64,000 nt of DNA from Thermococcaceae archaeon (GTDB lineage: Archaea; Methanobacteriota_B; Thermococci; Thermococcales; Thermococcaceae). Below are positions 7,310-16,325 of the stretch, piece by piece. The stretch covers positions 90,381-154,380 of the forward strand of contig JASGLT010000002.1 of NCBI GenBank assembly GCA_030156945.1. Reading direction: 5' to 3'. The notes below the pieces were generated by a model, which saw nothing but the letters and a program-made list of their open reading frames with translations, had not been told where the DNA came from and did no database searches. Every line of letters starts with the position of its first letter. Within the stretch, counting starts at the first letter, position 1. A program made the translations under genes and the position numbers.

Positions 7310-9871
7310 CTACCTCCCCCTTTTGTCCCTACCTTTCTGTCTGTCTTTCTCCCCGAACCTCTTTTCAGAACGGGCAGCTATTTGCCTACCTTCTTCTATC
7401 TCCCTCTTCAGTATCTTCGCCTCTTCCTCGGTCTTTCTCACGCGGAAGACCCTCGCTATCCTCTCGATGGCTTCGAGCTTCCTAACGATGCCGTCGAGCC
7501 ACGTGAAGACGTCGCCCGGATACACTATCAGCCCATAGACCTTCCTGAAGTGCTCCGCTATCTGGGTCGGGTGCTTTCCGCTCCTCCTGAGCTCGATTAT
7601 CAGGTTGCTCACCCTCTCCATGGCGTACTCGGTGCAGTCCTCCTCGGGGCACATGAAGAACTCCTGGTAGATGGTGAACAGCCTCTCAGCGGCGTTGGGG
7701 CTCAGCTCGGGGACGACCTTATCGAGTTCTTCAAGTATTGAGGCGAAGCTCGGCGAGAAGACGTTGGCGCTCAGCCTTCCCCTAACTGCTCCCTCAAGCT
7801 CCCTCTGGAGAGTCCCGCTGAGGTAGATGTTCTCGAACGGAAGGAGCTTGACCGCTATCCACCTGACTTCCTTCTTCCCCAGGTTTTCCCTGATGAAGGT
7901 TGCCTCCTTCGGCAGGAGGAAGCTCATACTGACTGCCCTTCCGTAGGGCGTGACCTCAACGATTGGTCTCTTTATCCTCACAAAGTCGAACTCCTCAAGC
8001 TTTTCAAGGACTTTTTCGGCGCTCTGGTTCGCTCCTAGGCACATAGATTGGACTTCCTCGATGACGTCCAGTCTATTGAAGACGCAGGAATGAGCCAAGA
8101 CGTTGTCCTGCTCAAGCTCGTCGCTCCACTCCACCTGGACTGGCTCGATGGGTGCCGTCAGGAGTTTAAATGCAACTTCATCTTCAGTTCCTTCCATCTG
8201 GGCAGAATACTTCCTTCCAGGTTCGACGAGGAGGTAAACCTTCCCCTTCTCGTGATAGAGCGGCCTTCCGGCCCTCCCCAGCATCTGGTGGAACTCCCTA
8301 ACGCTGAGCCACTTGTTGCCCATGGCAAGGCTCTCAAAAATTACCTGGGAAGCGGGAAAGTCCACTCCAGCTCCGAGCGCCGCCGTCGTAACCACGACGT
8401 CGAGCCTTTGAGCCAAAAACTCCATCTCCGTGAGCTTCCGCTGCTTGTAGGGAAGGCCGGAATGGTAGGGCTTGGCCTTGAGTCCTTTGCTCGTCAGGTA
8501 AGCGGCCAGCTCGTGCGTCCTCTTCCTGGAGAACGTGAAGACTATGCTCTGCCCCTTGTAGCCCTGCTTAGACTTTCTCATGGCCTCGGCCCTGCACAGG
8601 TTCGCTATGTGCCTCCACTTCTCGCTCTCGTTCCTCACTATGATTATGTGCCTCTCCAGGTCAACGGGCCTTTCGTCGTAGAGCACCAGTTTTAACCCGA
8701 GTTCTTTCGCCAGCTCGTCAGGGTTGCCAACGGTTGCAGAGAGCCCTATGAACTGGGCCTTTGGATAGAGCTTCCTCAGCCTCGCTATAAGGCCGTCGAG
8801 TCTCGGTCCGCGCTCCTCGTCGTCGAGCGTGTGTATCTCGTCTATCACTATGGTTCCGACGTTTCCTATCTTTCTCCCGGCGCGGAGGAGGTAGTCTATG
8901 CCTTCGTATGTTCCGATGATGATGTCAGCATCTATGCCCGTATCAACGACCACGAGCTCGTCCTTGGTCTTTATCCTGCTCATGCCAACTCTTATCGCCA
9001 CCCTCAGGCCGAGCTTGGAGTAGCGCCTTTTGAAGTCCTCGTACTTCTGGTTGGCCAAAGCTACCAGCGGGACGAGGAAGAGGAGCTTTTTACCGTGCAT
9101 TGCCTTTGGCACCCCAGCCAGCTCGCCTATTAGGGTCTTCCCGCTGGCCGTTGCGGAAACAACCAGGAGGTCCTCGCCTTCGAGGAGGCCGTTCTTGACG
9201 GCCAGGCTCTGGACTGGGAGGAGCTCGTTCACTCCCTCAGACTTCAGGACTTCCTTGAACTTCTCGGGGACTGGAAGCTCGTCCACCTTGATCTTCTCGA
9301 CTTTAACGTGCTTGGCCTTGAGCTCGTCCCACTTGGTTATCTCCGGGTGTTTGGTCGGGTCGAAGCGCGGGTCGAAGGCGTAGAGGACTTTATCAAGGTC
9401 GCGGAAACGTTCAAGAAGCTTCTTAGCCTGGTCAAACATGGCTATGCTCTTGAAGCGGAAGCGGAGCTCCCTCTTCAGCTCGTCCTCGGCACAGCGCTCG
9501 CAGATGTACTCGTTGTGGTACTTTATGCGGTTGCCCTCAGTCAGGACGGTTATCCTGCCCCCCAGCAAACAGAGGCGGCACAGCTCGGCCTTCTCGACCC
9601 GCTTGTTCTGGAGCCTCCTCTTGAAGTAGTCCTCCCACTCGTCGGCGTTGACGATGACGATTCTGGATTGGCGGAGAAGCTTCTCTATCTCCTTCGGGTT
9701 CCGGTACTGACTTCCCTCAAGGACTTTGAAGAGCCTCCCCTCTCTCATTATGAAGCGGTAAATCCGGTCAGCTTTAAGGTTCTGCATTTGGGATAGCTTT
9801 TCGGGCTCGTTCTCGATGAAAAACGCCTCAAGCTCGTTCTTCTTCCTTCCTGGCCTCACGACGAAGAGCAT
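7310..9871 (-). CDS. Ski2-like superfamily 2 RNA helicase, ASH-Ski2 type
   Basis: An 853-residue ATP-dependent helicase. The N-terminal ~190 residues carry a C4 zinc-finger pattern, CRLC ... CERC (about residues 98-101 and 123-126). The helicase core then shows motif I SATASGKT, motif II DEIH, motif III LSAT, a C-terminal RecA domain with TTAALGAGVDFPA, and motif VI QMLGRAGRP. A helical C-terminal region and a basic tail (KRFGEKDRQKGRDKRGR) follow. The zinc-finger plus Ski2 core matches the archaeal ASH-Ski2 family described in Thermococcales as a partner of RNase aRNase J. That specific role is carried over from the family, not seen here. It is monocistronic. Confidence 0.85.
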   Translation of the reverse strand: MLFVVRPGRKKNELEAFFIENEPEKLSQMQNLKADRIYRFIMREGRLFKVLEGSQYRNPKEIEKLLRQSRIVIVNADEWEDYFKRRLQNKRVEKAELCRLCLLGGRITVLTEGNRIKYHNEYICERCAEDELKRELRFRFKSIAMFDQAKKLLERFRDLDKVLYAFDPRFDPTKHPEITKWDELKAKHVKVEKIKVDELPVPEKFKEVLKSEGVNELLPVQSLAVKNGLLEGEDLLVVSATASGKTLIGELAGVPKAMHGKKLLFLVPLVALANQKYEDFKRRYSKLGLRVAIRVGMSRIKTKDELVVVDTGIDADIIIGTYEGIDYLLRAGRKIGNVGTIVIDEIHTLDDEERGPRLDGLIARLRKLYPKAQFIGLSATVGNPDELAKELGLKLVLYDERPVDLERHIIIVRNESEKWRHIANLCRAEAMRKSKQGYKGQSIVFTFSRKRTHELAAYLTSKGLKAKPYHSGLPYKQRKLTEMEFLAQRLDVVVTTAALGAGVDFPASQVIFESLAMGNKWLSVREFHQMLGRAGRPLYHEKGKVYLLVEPGRKYSAQMEGTEDEVAFKLLTAPIEPVQVEWSDELEQDNVLAHSCVFNRLDVIEEVQSMCLGANQSAEKVLEKLEEFDFVRIKRPIVEVTPYGRAVSMSFLLPKEATFIRENLGKKEVRWIAVKLLPFENIYLSGTLQRELEGAVRGRLSANVFSPSFASILEELDKVVPELSPNAAERLFTIYQEFFMCPEEDCTEYAMERVSNLIIELRRSGKHPTQIAEHFRKVYGLIVYPGDVFTWLDGIVRKLEAIERIARVFRVRKTEEEAKILKREIEEGRQIAARSEKRFGEKDRQKGRDKRGR

Positions 9872-9895
9872 CGTTTTTTCCTCCGGGACCCTCAG

Positions 9896-10366
9896 CTAGA
9901 AGCCGTCATCGTATGAATGCCAGCACTCCTTGAAAGTGTCCATGATAATGCTCACTTCAACCTTTTGGAGGTTTCTCCCGAAATACTCCTTGAGCTTTCC
10001 TGTGAACCTTTTTACTTCGTCGTTGTCACGGAAGTTTGCCTTTATGATAACTTGAGAAGGTCCGCTCCTCCGGTAGAGGGCCTGGACGTTCTTCAGCCTG
10101 GCTATTCTCTTTAGAATCGGGTCTACCGTGTGGTCGTCTATGGAGAGGTAAAGCTCAAAGAAGGCCTCTATAAACTCATCCAGGAACCCAGGGTTTACAA
10201 CTGCTGAATAGCCCTTAACCGCCCCAAGCCTCTCCAGCTTGTCCAGTCTGTTCTTTACGCTGGCCGGAGAAAGACCCACTCTCTTACCGAGGTCAGTGAG
10301 GGTAATCCTCCCATCTTTCCTCAGGATTTCAAGTATCTCCCTGTCCTTTTCGTCTATGCCCGGCAT
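9896..10366 (-). CDS. Lrp/AsnC family transcriptional regulator
   Basis: A 156-residue Lrp/AsnC regulator. The N-terminal winged HTH (TLTDLGKRVGLSPASVKNRL, about residues 20-39) is followed by a RAM-like alpha/beta ligand domain. It ends in the acidic-aromatic segment FKECWHSYDDGF, which is unusual. The start is ATG 10366, with GGTGA seven bases upstream; GTG 10378 would include that site. It lies 23 bases downstream of tyrS on the same strand, so the two are probably cotranscribed. A link to tyrosine or amino acid supply is possible but not shown. Confidence 0.85.
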   Translation of the reverse strand: MPGIDEKDREILEILRKDGRITLTDLGKRVGLSPASVKNRLDKLERLGAVKGYSAVVNPGFLDEFIEAFFELYLSIDDHTVDPILKRIARLKNVQALYRRSGPSQVIIKANFRDNDEVKRFTGKLKEYFGRNLQKVEVSIIMDTFKECWHSYDDGF

Positions 10367-10389
10367 CAGCTTCACCAAAAATTTGGAAA

Positions 10390-11517
10390 TCAGCGGGTTA
10401 TCTTTATCTCCCTCATGAGCTCGAGCGGCTCTGGATTTTTCTCGAAGTAGTCCCTGACGGGCTTGAGGAGCTCGATGAGATAGTCGGCGACGCCGTTCTT
10501 GAGGTCGAGCGGGTGGAGCTTTCCTTCCGCGAAGTCCCTCTTGAGCTCCTCGAAGGTGGTGTAGGTTACGTCCCCTCCGAACTTCGCCGGCCTGTGGATG
10601 GTGAACTCCGCGGGCTCTTCCCTGAATATGATGTACTCGGCCCAGTCCAAAACGGGGTTGTAGTTGACCTCCTTAGCGGGGCAGAAGGCCTTCCTGAGCT
10701 TTTCCTTTATCTCCTTGGGACTGTCGTGGATGAAGACAGCGGAGTAGGGCTTGCTCTTGCTCATCTTCATCTGAGTCTTGAGCTCTTTGAACTGCTCCTC
10801 GCTCTCTATCGGCCAGACCGGCGGTTCCTGAAGGCCGAGGAGTAAATGGTGGTGGAGAGCGACCGGCTTGAGCTTCTCGCCATTCCATTCGAGCGGGTGG
10901 TACTTGAGCTTCTGGGCGACCTCTATGGCAATGACGTGGGCCTTCCTCTGGTCCATTCCTGCGTGTGCAATCGTAACGCCCTGATAGAATATGTCCGCCA
11001 CCTGCATTGCCGGATAGATCAGCTTGGCGAAGTCTATGGCCTCGCCCATCTGGCGGCCCATTATCGTTATCGAGCGCATAACCCTGCTGAGTGTGACGTT
11101 CTTGGAGATGTCTATGACGGTCTGCCAGTAGTCGCCCTTCTCAAGTATCTCGCTCGCCAGAACGAACTCCACCTTCTCCGGGTCTCCGCCCATGACCTTT
11201 ATGCTCTGCTTCATTCCCTCCTTGAAGTAGGTTAGCGCGACCTTCTGGATGACCTCAAGGTCTCCCCCGAGCTTGTCGTTTATCCAGCTGTGCCAGTCGG
11301 CTAAAAAGACCCTCGTTTTGACTCCGGCCTTCTGGAGGTCGGCTATCTTTGCTCCGGCCATCAGTCCAGTCCCGAGGTGAATGTAACCGCTTATCTCGAA
11401 GCCTATGTAGTGCTGGAGTGGAGCACCTACTTCAAGCAGATGCCTCAGGTTTTCCTCGGTAAGAAGCTCCTCCGTCGGCTTCCTTTTGATGAGCTCGATC
11501 TTCTTCTCTATATCCAT
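10390..11517 (-). CDS. tyrS: Tyrosyl-tRNA synthetase
   Basis: Charges tRNA-Tyr with tyrosine. The 375-residue archaeal/eukaryotic-type TyrRS has the class I HIGH-like motif HLGT in GYIHLGTGLMAG (about residues 45-56) and the KMSKS loop as MKMSKSKPYS (about residues 231-240). Between them is the tyrosine/tRNA recognition region with YPAMQVADI and AHAGMDQRKAH. The start is ATG 11517, after GGGTGGTT; the upstream in-frame ATG at 11613 would add 32 residues with no homology and no ribosome binding site. The short archaeal form without the bacterial S4-like domain is expected. Confidence 0.95.
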   Translation of the reverse strand: MDIEKKIELIKRKPTEELLTEENLRHLLEVGAPLQHYIGFEISGYIHLGTGLMAGAKIADLQKAGVKTRVFLADWHSWINDKLGGDLEVIQKVALTYFKEGMKQSIKVMGGDPEKVEFVLASEILEKGDYWQTVIDISKNVTLSRVMRSITIMGRQMGEAIDFAKLIYPAMQVADIFYQGVTIAHAGMDQRKAHVIAIEVAQKLKYHPLEWNGEKLKPVALHHHLLLGLQEPPVWPIESEEQFKELKTQMKMSKSKPYSAVFIHDSPKEIKEKLRKAFCPAKEVNYNPVLDWAEYIIFREEPAEFTIHRPAKFGGDVTYTTFEELKRDFAEGKLHPLDLKNGVADYLIELLKPVRDYFEKNPEPLELMREIKITR

Positions 11518-11638
11518 TATAACCACCCACATTCTGGAGGGTAAAATCCCTTTTAAGAGCTTTGTCTCTGGAGGGAAGCATATCCATGTAAACTTCCTCT
11601 GAAATCTTTCCATATTTTGCTATGGCTGTTTTTGAAAA

Positions 11639-11655
11639 AGGTTTATAATAAACCT
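11639..11655. promoter_or_regulatory. Perfect palindrome over the TATA box of the CGP-CTERM gene
   Basis: AGGTTTAT-A-ATAAACCT is an exact 8-1-8 inverted repeat, and its centre (TTTATAATA) is the probable TATA box for the gene at 11684. A regulator bound here would compete directly with TBP/TFB. No regulator is encoded next to it, so the cognate protein is unknown. TATA elements are A/T-rich, so some symmetry is expected by chance, but the outer AGG/CCT arms add specificity. Confidence 0.5.
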
Positions 11656-11683
11656 CGTGTATAAAAGGGACGGTGATGACCCG

Positions 11684-12763
11684 ATGAATAAGAGTGCATT
11701 AGTATTGGCAGCCCTTGTGCTGTTCTCCATTTTTGGAGTCTTTGGAATGCCGAAGGCCAGCGCTGCCGGAGAAGTTGTCATAGCAGTTGACCTCGCCCAC
11801 GGCGAGAACCCCAAGGGATTGACAGACTTGACATACAAGAACGAGACACTGACCGAGGGAATGCTTAAGGTTCTGACTGACTACACTTTCGTCTACTTCG
11901 GTGACGCCAAGTACGAGGCAGACCTCGGAATCAAGAACATAGGCGACAAGATAACCTACGAGGCCCTCAAAGAGAACAACGTCAAAATACTCGTCCTTGG
12001 CCAGCCCACGAGCCCGCTTTACCCCGAGGAGGTTGAGGCCATCAAGAAGTGGCTTGAGGAGGGCGACCACGTCCTCTGGATTGCCGGCGATTCTGACTAT
12101 GGAAACGGTCCCAAGACCATCAACTTTGTTAACAGCGTCCTCGACCAGCTCGGACTCACCAACCTCCGGCTTGACCAGGCTTCAGTTGAAGACCCCGTCA
12201 GCAACGCCGGAGCTCCCTACCGTGTTGTTGCCTATGCCAACCCCTGGGACGACACCCCCAAGAGGGACATCATCGTTCAGGGCTTCGAACACGATGGAGC
12301 AGTTCTCGCCCACGGTCCGGGTGTTGTTGCCTGGGTTGATGGTGTCGATGGTAGTGGGGACTGGCACAAGCTTACTCCCGAGGAGAAGCCCGAGAACACT
12401 TACGTGCTGATTCGCAGTACCGGTAACTCCGTCATAAAAGAGAACGAGGATCCCGCTGCGAACGCTTACACTGCCGGTGAGCAGGGTGAGTTCCCCATTG
12501 CGGCTGCCCAGATTATCAAGCTTGAGGGCAAGAACCCAAGCGTGATCATCGTCAGCGGCGAGACCCCAATCGGCGGCTACGAGCCCATGTGGGCCAGCGT
12601 TTACTACCAGAAGCCGCTCGACGGGCCAAAGGTCGTTCCAAACATCTTCAAGTGGAGCATCGAGATGACAAAACCCGAGGAGAAGGCAGGTTCCAGTACC
12701 TGCGGTCCCGCGGCTCTCATAGGGCTTGCAGTGCTTCCGCTCCTCCTCAGGAGGAGAAAGTGA
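11684..12763 (+). CDS. Secreted surface protein with CGP-CTERM anchor signal
   Basis: A 359-residue exported protein. A signal peptide (residues 1-27, cleavage near KASA/AGE) precedes a single alpha/beta domain with ILVLGQPTSPLYPEEVEAI and the segment DHVLWIAGDSDYG, which resembles a DUF4350/GATase-like fold (weak). The C-terminus is the CGP-CTERM signal: STCGPAALIGLAVLPLLLRRRK compressed to Ser-Thr-Cys-Gly-Pro, a hydrophobic helix and an Arg-rich end. This suggests cell-surface anchoring through the cysteine. The start is ATG 11684 with GGTGAT upstream. It is the first gene of a cell-surface ABC/phosphoesterase locus. Its ligand is unknown. Confidence 0.8.
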   Translation: MNKSALVLAALVLFSIFGVFGMPKASAAGEVVIAVDLAHGENPKGLTDLTYKNETLTEGMLKVLTDYTFVYFGDAKYEADLGIKNIGDKITYEALKENNVKILVLGQPTSPLYPEEVEAIKKWLEEGDHVLWIAGDSDYGNGPKTINFVNSVLDQLGLTNLRLDQASVEDPVSNAGAPYRVVAYANPWDDTPKRDIIVQGFEHDGAVLAHGPGVVAWVDGVDGSGDWHKLTPEEKPENTYVLIRSTGNSVIKENEDPAANAYTAGEQGEFPIAAAQIIKLEGKNPSVIIVSGETPIGGYEPMWASVYYQKPLDGPKVVPNIFKWSIEMTKPEEKAGSSTCGPAALIGLAVLPLLLRRRK

Positions 12764-12773
12764 GCTTCCAATC

Positions 12774-12787
12774 CCTCTTTCTTTTTA
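12774..12787 (+). terminator. T-rich archaeal-type terminator
   Basis: The stop codon is followed within 10 bases by a CTCTTTCTTTTTAATC tract. Archaeal RNA polymerase commonly terminates at such oligo-T runs. Similar tracts follow the ATPase gene at 17387 and the phosphoesterase at 20082, which supports separate transcript ends in this locus. Confidence 0.45.
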
Positions 12788-12842
12788 ATCTTGCACAAAG
12801 CTTTTTACGCACTTCACCGAAACTTTGTGGGGGGATGCTGTC

Positions 12843-14303
12843 ATGAAGCGCTTTACTGGAGTCCTGCTGATACTCGTTCTGGTTTTGAGCATAGTTGCCA
12901 GCGGCTGCATTGGCGGAGGGGGAAGCAGTGGAGGCAGCACTGAGACCTCTGGAGAAGGGGTAACCCTGACAATTGTCACAAGGCACGACGCAACAATCCA
13001 GTACAAGGTAAAGCAGCTCTTCCTTCAGAGCGAGATAGCTAAGCAGTACAACATCAAGGACATCAAGTTCATAGGTGTCTATGAGTCCCTATGGCCGAGC
13101 TACATAAAGAAAGGCGCGGACGTCGGCTGGGGCGGAGGGCCAACGCTCTTCGACAACATGTACAGGCTGGGTTATCTCGCCCCGATAACCGACCAGAAGA
13201 TACTCAACCTCATAGGCAATCAGATTCCGGAGGAGCTTGCGGGAATGCCGATGGTTAGAAGGAATGGAACCGATGTCTACTGGATAGCTGCGGCACTTTC
13301 TTCATTCGGTTTCACTGTGAACAAGGACGTTCTCAACAAGCAGGGACTTCCCTTCCCAGAGAAGTGGGAGGACATAGCCTCACCTGAGTGGGCAAGAGAC
13401 CCTCAGATGTACGGCATAGCTGACCCCACGGGGAGCACATCCAACACGAGGATATACCAGATAATCCTCCAGGCATTTGGTTGGGATGAGGGTTGGAGGA
13501 TAATGAGGCTCATAGCGGCCAACTCCAAGGTCTATGAGGCAAGCGATGCCGTCAGGGATGCTGTCATCAACGGTGAGATAGCCGCAGGAAACACCGTAGA
13601 CTTCTACGGCTACACTGCCATGAAGCAGAACCCGAACTGTGTCTATGTCATCCCAGCCGGAGAGAGCATAATCAACGGCGACCCGATAGCCCTGCTCAAG
13701 TACAGCAAGCATCCGGAAGCTGCTCAGGCGTTCATCTACTGGGTTCTCACCGAGGGACAAGCCGTCTGGATGAGCCCCGAGATAAACAGGCTCCCGATAA
13801 ACGCAGAGGTGTTCAACAAGACCATAACTGAGGACGAAGCTAAGATCCTCTTCAAGGGCGAAAACGCGGGGAAGACCTACGCTGAGGCGGTGCCGGCGCT
13901 GGTAAAGGCGTACGAGCTCACGATATCCAGTGAGGGTATTCCCTTCGACGATGCCAGAGCCCTCAAAACAGTCAACGCTCTCCAGTACTACTTCAAAGCA
14001 ACCCTCGTCGATGTAAACGGCCCGCTACACCAGGCCTGGATGGCCATAGTAAACGCTTACAAGGAGGGGAAGATCACTCAGGAGCAGTTCGAGGAGCTCA
14101 AGAACAAGCTTACCGCGCCCATTGAATTCAAAGATCCGGAGACCGGGCAGATGGTAACCTTCACAGAGGATTACGCGGCCAAGATCAACGACAGGATTGC
14201 AACCGACGCGGGCTTCCAGAGCCAGCTCATGGATGAGTGGCGCAACGCCGCCCAGAAGAAGTACAACGAGGTTCTTAATGAACTGAAAGGCATGACCGGG
14301 TGA
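12843..14303 (+). CDS. ABC transporter solute-binding lipoprotein (FbpA/PhnS-like)
   Basis: A 486-residue extracellular binding protein. The signal peptide ends in a lipobox (Ala-Ser-Gly-Cys, Cys 22), followed by a Gly/Ser/Thr-rich linker, so it is a membrane-anchored lipoprotein. The periplasmic-binding-protein fold then has WGGGPTLFDNMYRLGYLAP and a hinge region with AADPTGSTSNTRIYQI-like residues. About 120 C-terminal residues form an extra charged helical region not usual for iron-binding FbpA proteins. The start is ATG 12843 after GGGGATG. It is followed, after its own 164-base gap, by the fused permease. The substrate cannot be read from sequence: ferric iron, phosphonate or an organophosphate are candidates. 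Confidence 0.85.
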   Translation: MKRFTGVLLILVLVLSIVASGCIGGGGSSGGSTETSGEGVTLTIVTRHDATIQYKVKQLFLQSEIAKQYNIKDIKFIGVYESLWPSYIKKGADVGWGGGPTLFDNMYRLGYLAPITDQKILNLIGNQIPEELAGMPMVRRNGTDVYWIAAALSSFGFTVNKDVLNKQGLPFPEKWEDIASPEWARDPQMYGIADPTGSTSNTRIYQIILQAFGWDEGWRIMRLIAANSKVYEASDAVRDAVINGEIAAGNTVDFYGYTAMKQNPNCVYVIPAGESIINGDPIALLKYSKHPEAAQAFIYWVLTEGQAVWMSPEINRLPINAEVFNKTITEDEAKILFKGENAGKTYAEAVPALVKAYELTISSEGIPFDDARALKTVNALQYYFKATLVDVNGPLHQAWMAIVNAYKEGKITQEQFEELKNKLTAPIEFKDPETGQMVTFTEDYAAKINDRIATDAGFQSQLMDEWRNAAQKKYNEVLNELKGMTG

Positions 14304-14467
14304 AACTTCCACCCTTTCATCTTTTCAACACTTATTGACACAAACTTGTTTAATTCTTCAAACCAAACTTTTAATCCTTCAAGGGAACCCTTTTAAGAAA
14401 CATTTAAAACGAGCATCTAGACCTCATGTTGTTGGGTTGATGGTAATTCGAGCGAGGTGAGTATCCA

Positions 14468-16315
14468 ATGAAGGTCAGCAGATGGAGTGAGAGGCTGTTT
14501 GGGACACCTTTACCAGACGGGGTTGTGATGACCTCCTTCCTGTTTCCCCTGCTGTATCTGGTGGGCTTCCTGGTGATCCCCGTCTTTGTGATGCTTGCGA
14601 CTGCCTTTGAGTACAACGGGCAACTCTCGGCCCACTGGTTCAGCAGCATATTCAGATCGCCTTACTACTTCAATCCACTCCACCCGGACGGATACCTGGT
14701 AAAAACGCTAATTTACGGAGGGGAAGAGGTCTACCACTTCTATGGATGGGACTTTGGAGTCGTCATAAACTCCATACTCGTTTCGATCTCGGTAATGATA
14801 CTAACTACGATTCTCGGAACAGTCTTCGCATTCATAATGGCCCGCTACGACTTTCCAGGCAAGAACATAATGAGGGTTCTCCTCTTTATCCCGCTTCTCG
14901 TCACGCCCTTCGTCAACGTCATCGTTGTTAAGAAGATGTTCCTCCCGGACGGAATCATAAACTGGATATTCTACGAGCACCTTCACCTCTTCCCGAAGCC
15001 AATCTGGATAGATGGACTTGTAGGTGTCATCATCGCCCAGACTATAACCTACTACCCAATAGTATACCTCAACGCCTACGCGAGCTTCATCAACATCGAC
15101 CCCTCCCTGGAGGAACAGGCAGAGAACCTCGGCAGCAGGGGCTTTCACCTCTTCAGAACTGTAACATTCCCTCTCGCACTTCCGGGCATCATGAGTGGTG
15201 CAATACTCGTTGGAATCTTCAGCCTTGAAGACCTCGCGGCTCCAATAGTCTTCCAGGGGAGCCCAATAGCCAAGAAGCTCATGTCCTATCAGATTTACAG
15301 CTCATTCGTTTCGGGATTTGCGATAGGAAACCCCCAGATGGCAGCCCTTTCCCTGGTCATGCTGTTCCTGGCGGTGGTGATGTTTCTCGCAGTGAGGTGG
15401 TACGTCGGCCTGAGGCAGTACGCCATGCTCAGCAAGGGCGGAAGGTGGAACCCGAGAGTTGCAAAGCCCAAATGGTGGCAGGCTCTCCTGATAGCCTTTG
15501 TAGCAGTTCCAGTTCTTCTAATCACGGTTTTCCCACAGATAGGAGTCCTTTTGCTGGCCTTCTCCAAGAGCTGGTACGGAACCTGGCCGACCGGGTTCAC
15601 GCTCGACAACATAAAGGCCATAGTTACCCAACCGGACATCGAGAGGGTTATCATAAACAGCCTCATGTATTCGACCGCAGCGGTGGTTATCATCATCCTC
15701 CTGTCACTGGCATCATCCTACGCATCGAACAGGTTCAAGAATGCCAAGCTCGCTCCGGTGATAGACAGCCTCGCCACGATACCGATAGCCGTTCCGGGAA
15801 TCGTTATAGCAATGAGCTATTTCTTCTTCTTTTCAACGGTGCCGCCGTTCAAGGGAAGTAGCCTCGACCCCACCAACCTGCTGGAGTTCTTCCCGGGGGC
15901 GGCGCTCATTCTGGCCTACTCTATAAGGCGTCTGCCCTTCGCGGCGCGTTCCATCTCGGCCGGGCTTCAGCAGGTTCACGTCTCCCTTGAGGAAGCTGCC
16001 ATGAACCTTGGAGCCGGAAGGTGGAAGGCCCTCATGAGTGTCATAATCCCCATGATATACCTAAACCTGTTCGGTGGAGCAATGCTGAGCTTCGTCTACT
16101 GCATGAGCGAGACCAGCGTTGGCATTACCCTCGGTTCGATAAACTCTACCTGGTATCCGATAACGGCGAAGATGAAAGAGCTCATCATCGGAGCGGTTGG
16201 GAGCGCCAACCTTGCCGCCGCTCTCGGTGTCTTCCTGATGGCAGTGCAGATTACGGCCATAGTCATAGCGAACGTGATAACCAAACAGAGGTACTCCTTC
16301 ATAGGCCTTACATGA
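14468..16315 (+). CDS. ABC transporter permease, two permease domains fused
   Basis: A 615-residue membrane protein with about twelve hydrophobic segments and two complete binding-protein-dependent permease domains. The first EAA loop is EEQAENLGSRGFHLFRTVTF (residues ~218-237) and the second is EEAAMNLGAGRWKALMSVII (~510-529). This fused architecture is that of the FbpB/PhnV-type permeases, so one chain can form the whole channel. GAGGTGAGTATCC precedes the ATG. The 164-base gap upstream has its own T/A-rich promoter-like stretch (about 14398-14408), so the permease may be transcribed apart from the binding protein. The ATPase gene follows by 10 bases. Confidence 0.9.
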   Translation: MKVSRWSERLFGTPLPDGVVMTSFLFPLLYLVGFLVIPVFVMLATAFEYNGQLSAHWFSSIFRSPYYFNPLHPDGYLVKTLIYGGEEVYHFYGWDFGVVINSILVSISVMILTTILGTVFAFIMARYDFPGKNIMRVLLFIPLLVTPFVNVIVVKKMFLPDGIINWIFYEHLHLFPKPIWIDGLVGVIIAQTITYYPIVYLNAYASFINIDPSLEEQAENLGSRGFHLFRTVTFPLALPGIMSGAILVGIFSLEDLAAPIVFQGSPIAKKLMSYQIYSSFVSGFAIGNPQMAALSLVMLFLAVVMFLAVRWYVGLRQYAMLSKGGRWNPRVAKPKWWQALLIAFVAVPVLLITVFPQIGVLLLAFSKSWYGTWPTGFTLDNIKAIVTQPDIERVIINSLMYSTAAVVIIILLSLASSYASNRFKNAKLAPVIDSLATIPIAVPGIVIAMSYFFFFSTVPPFKGSSLDPTNLLEFFPGAALILAYSIRRLPFAARSISAGLQQVHVSLEEAAMNLGAGRWKALMSVIIPMIYLNLFGGAMLSFVYCMSETSVGITLGSINSTWYPITAKMKELIIGAVGSANLAAALGVFLMAVQITAIVIANVITKQRYSFIGLT

Positions 16316-16325
16316 GGTGAGAATG

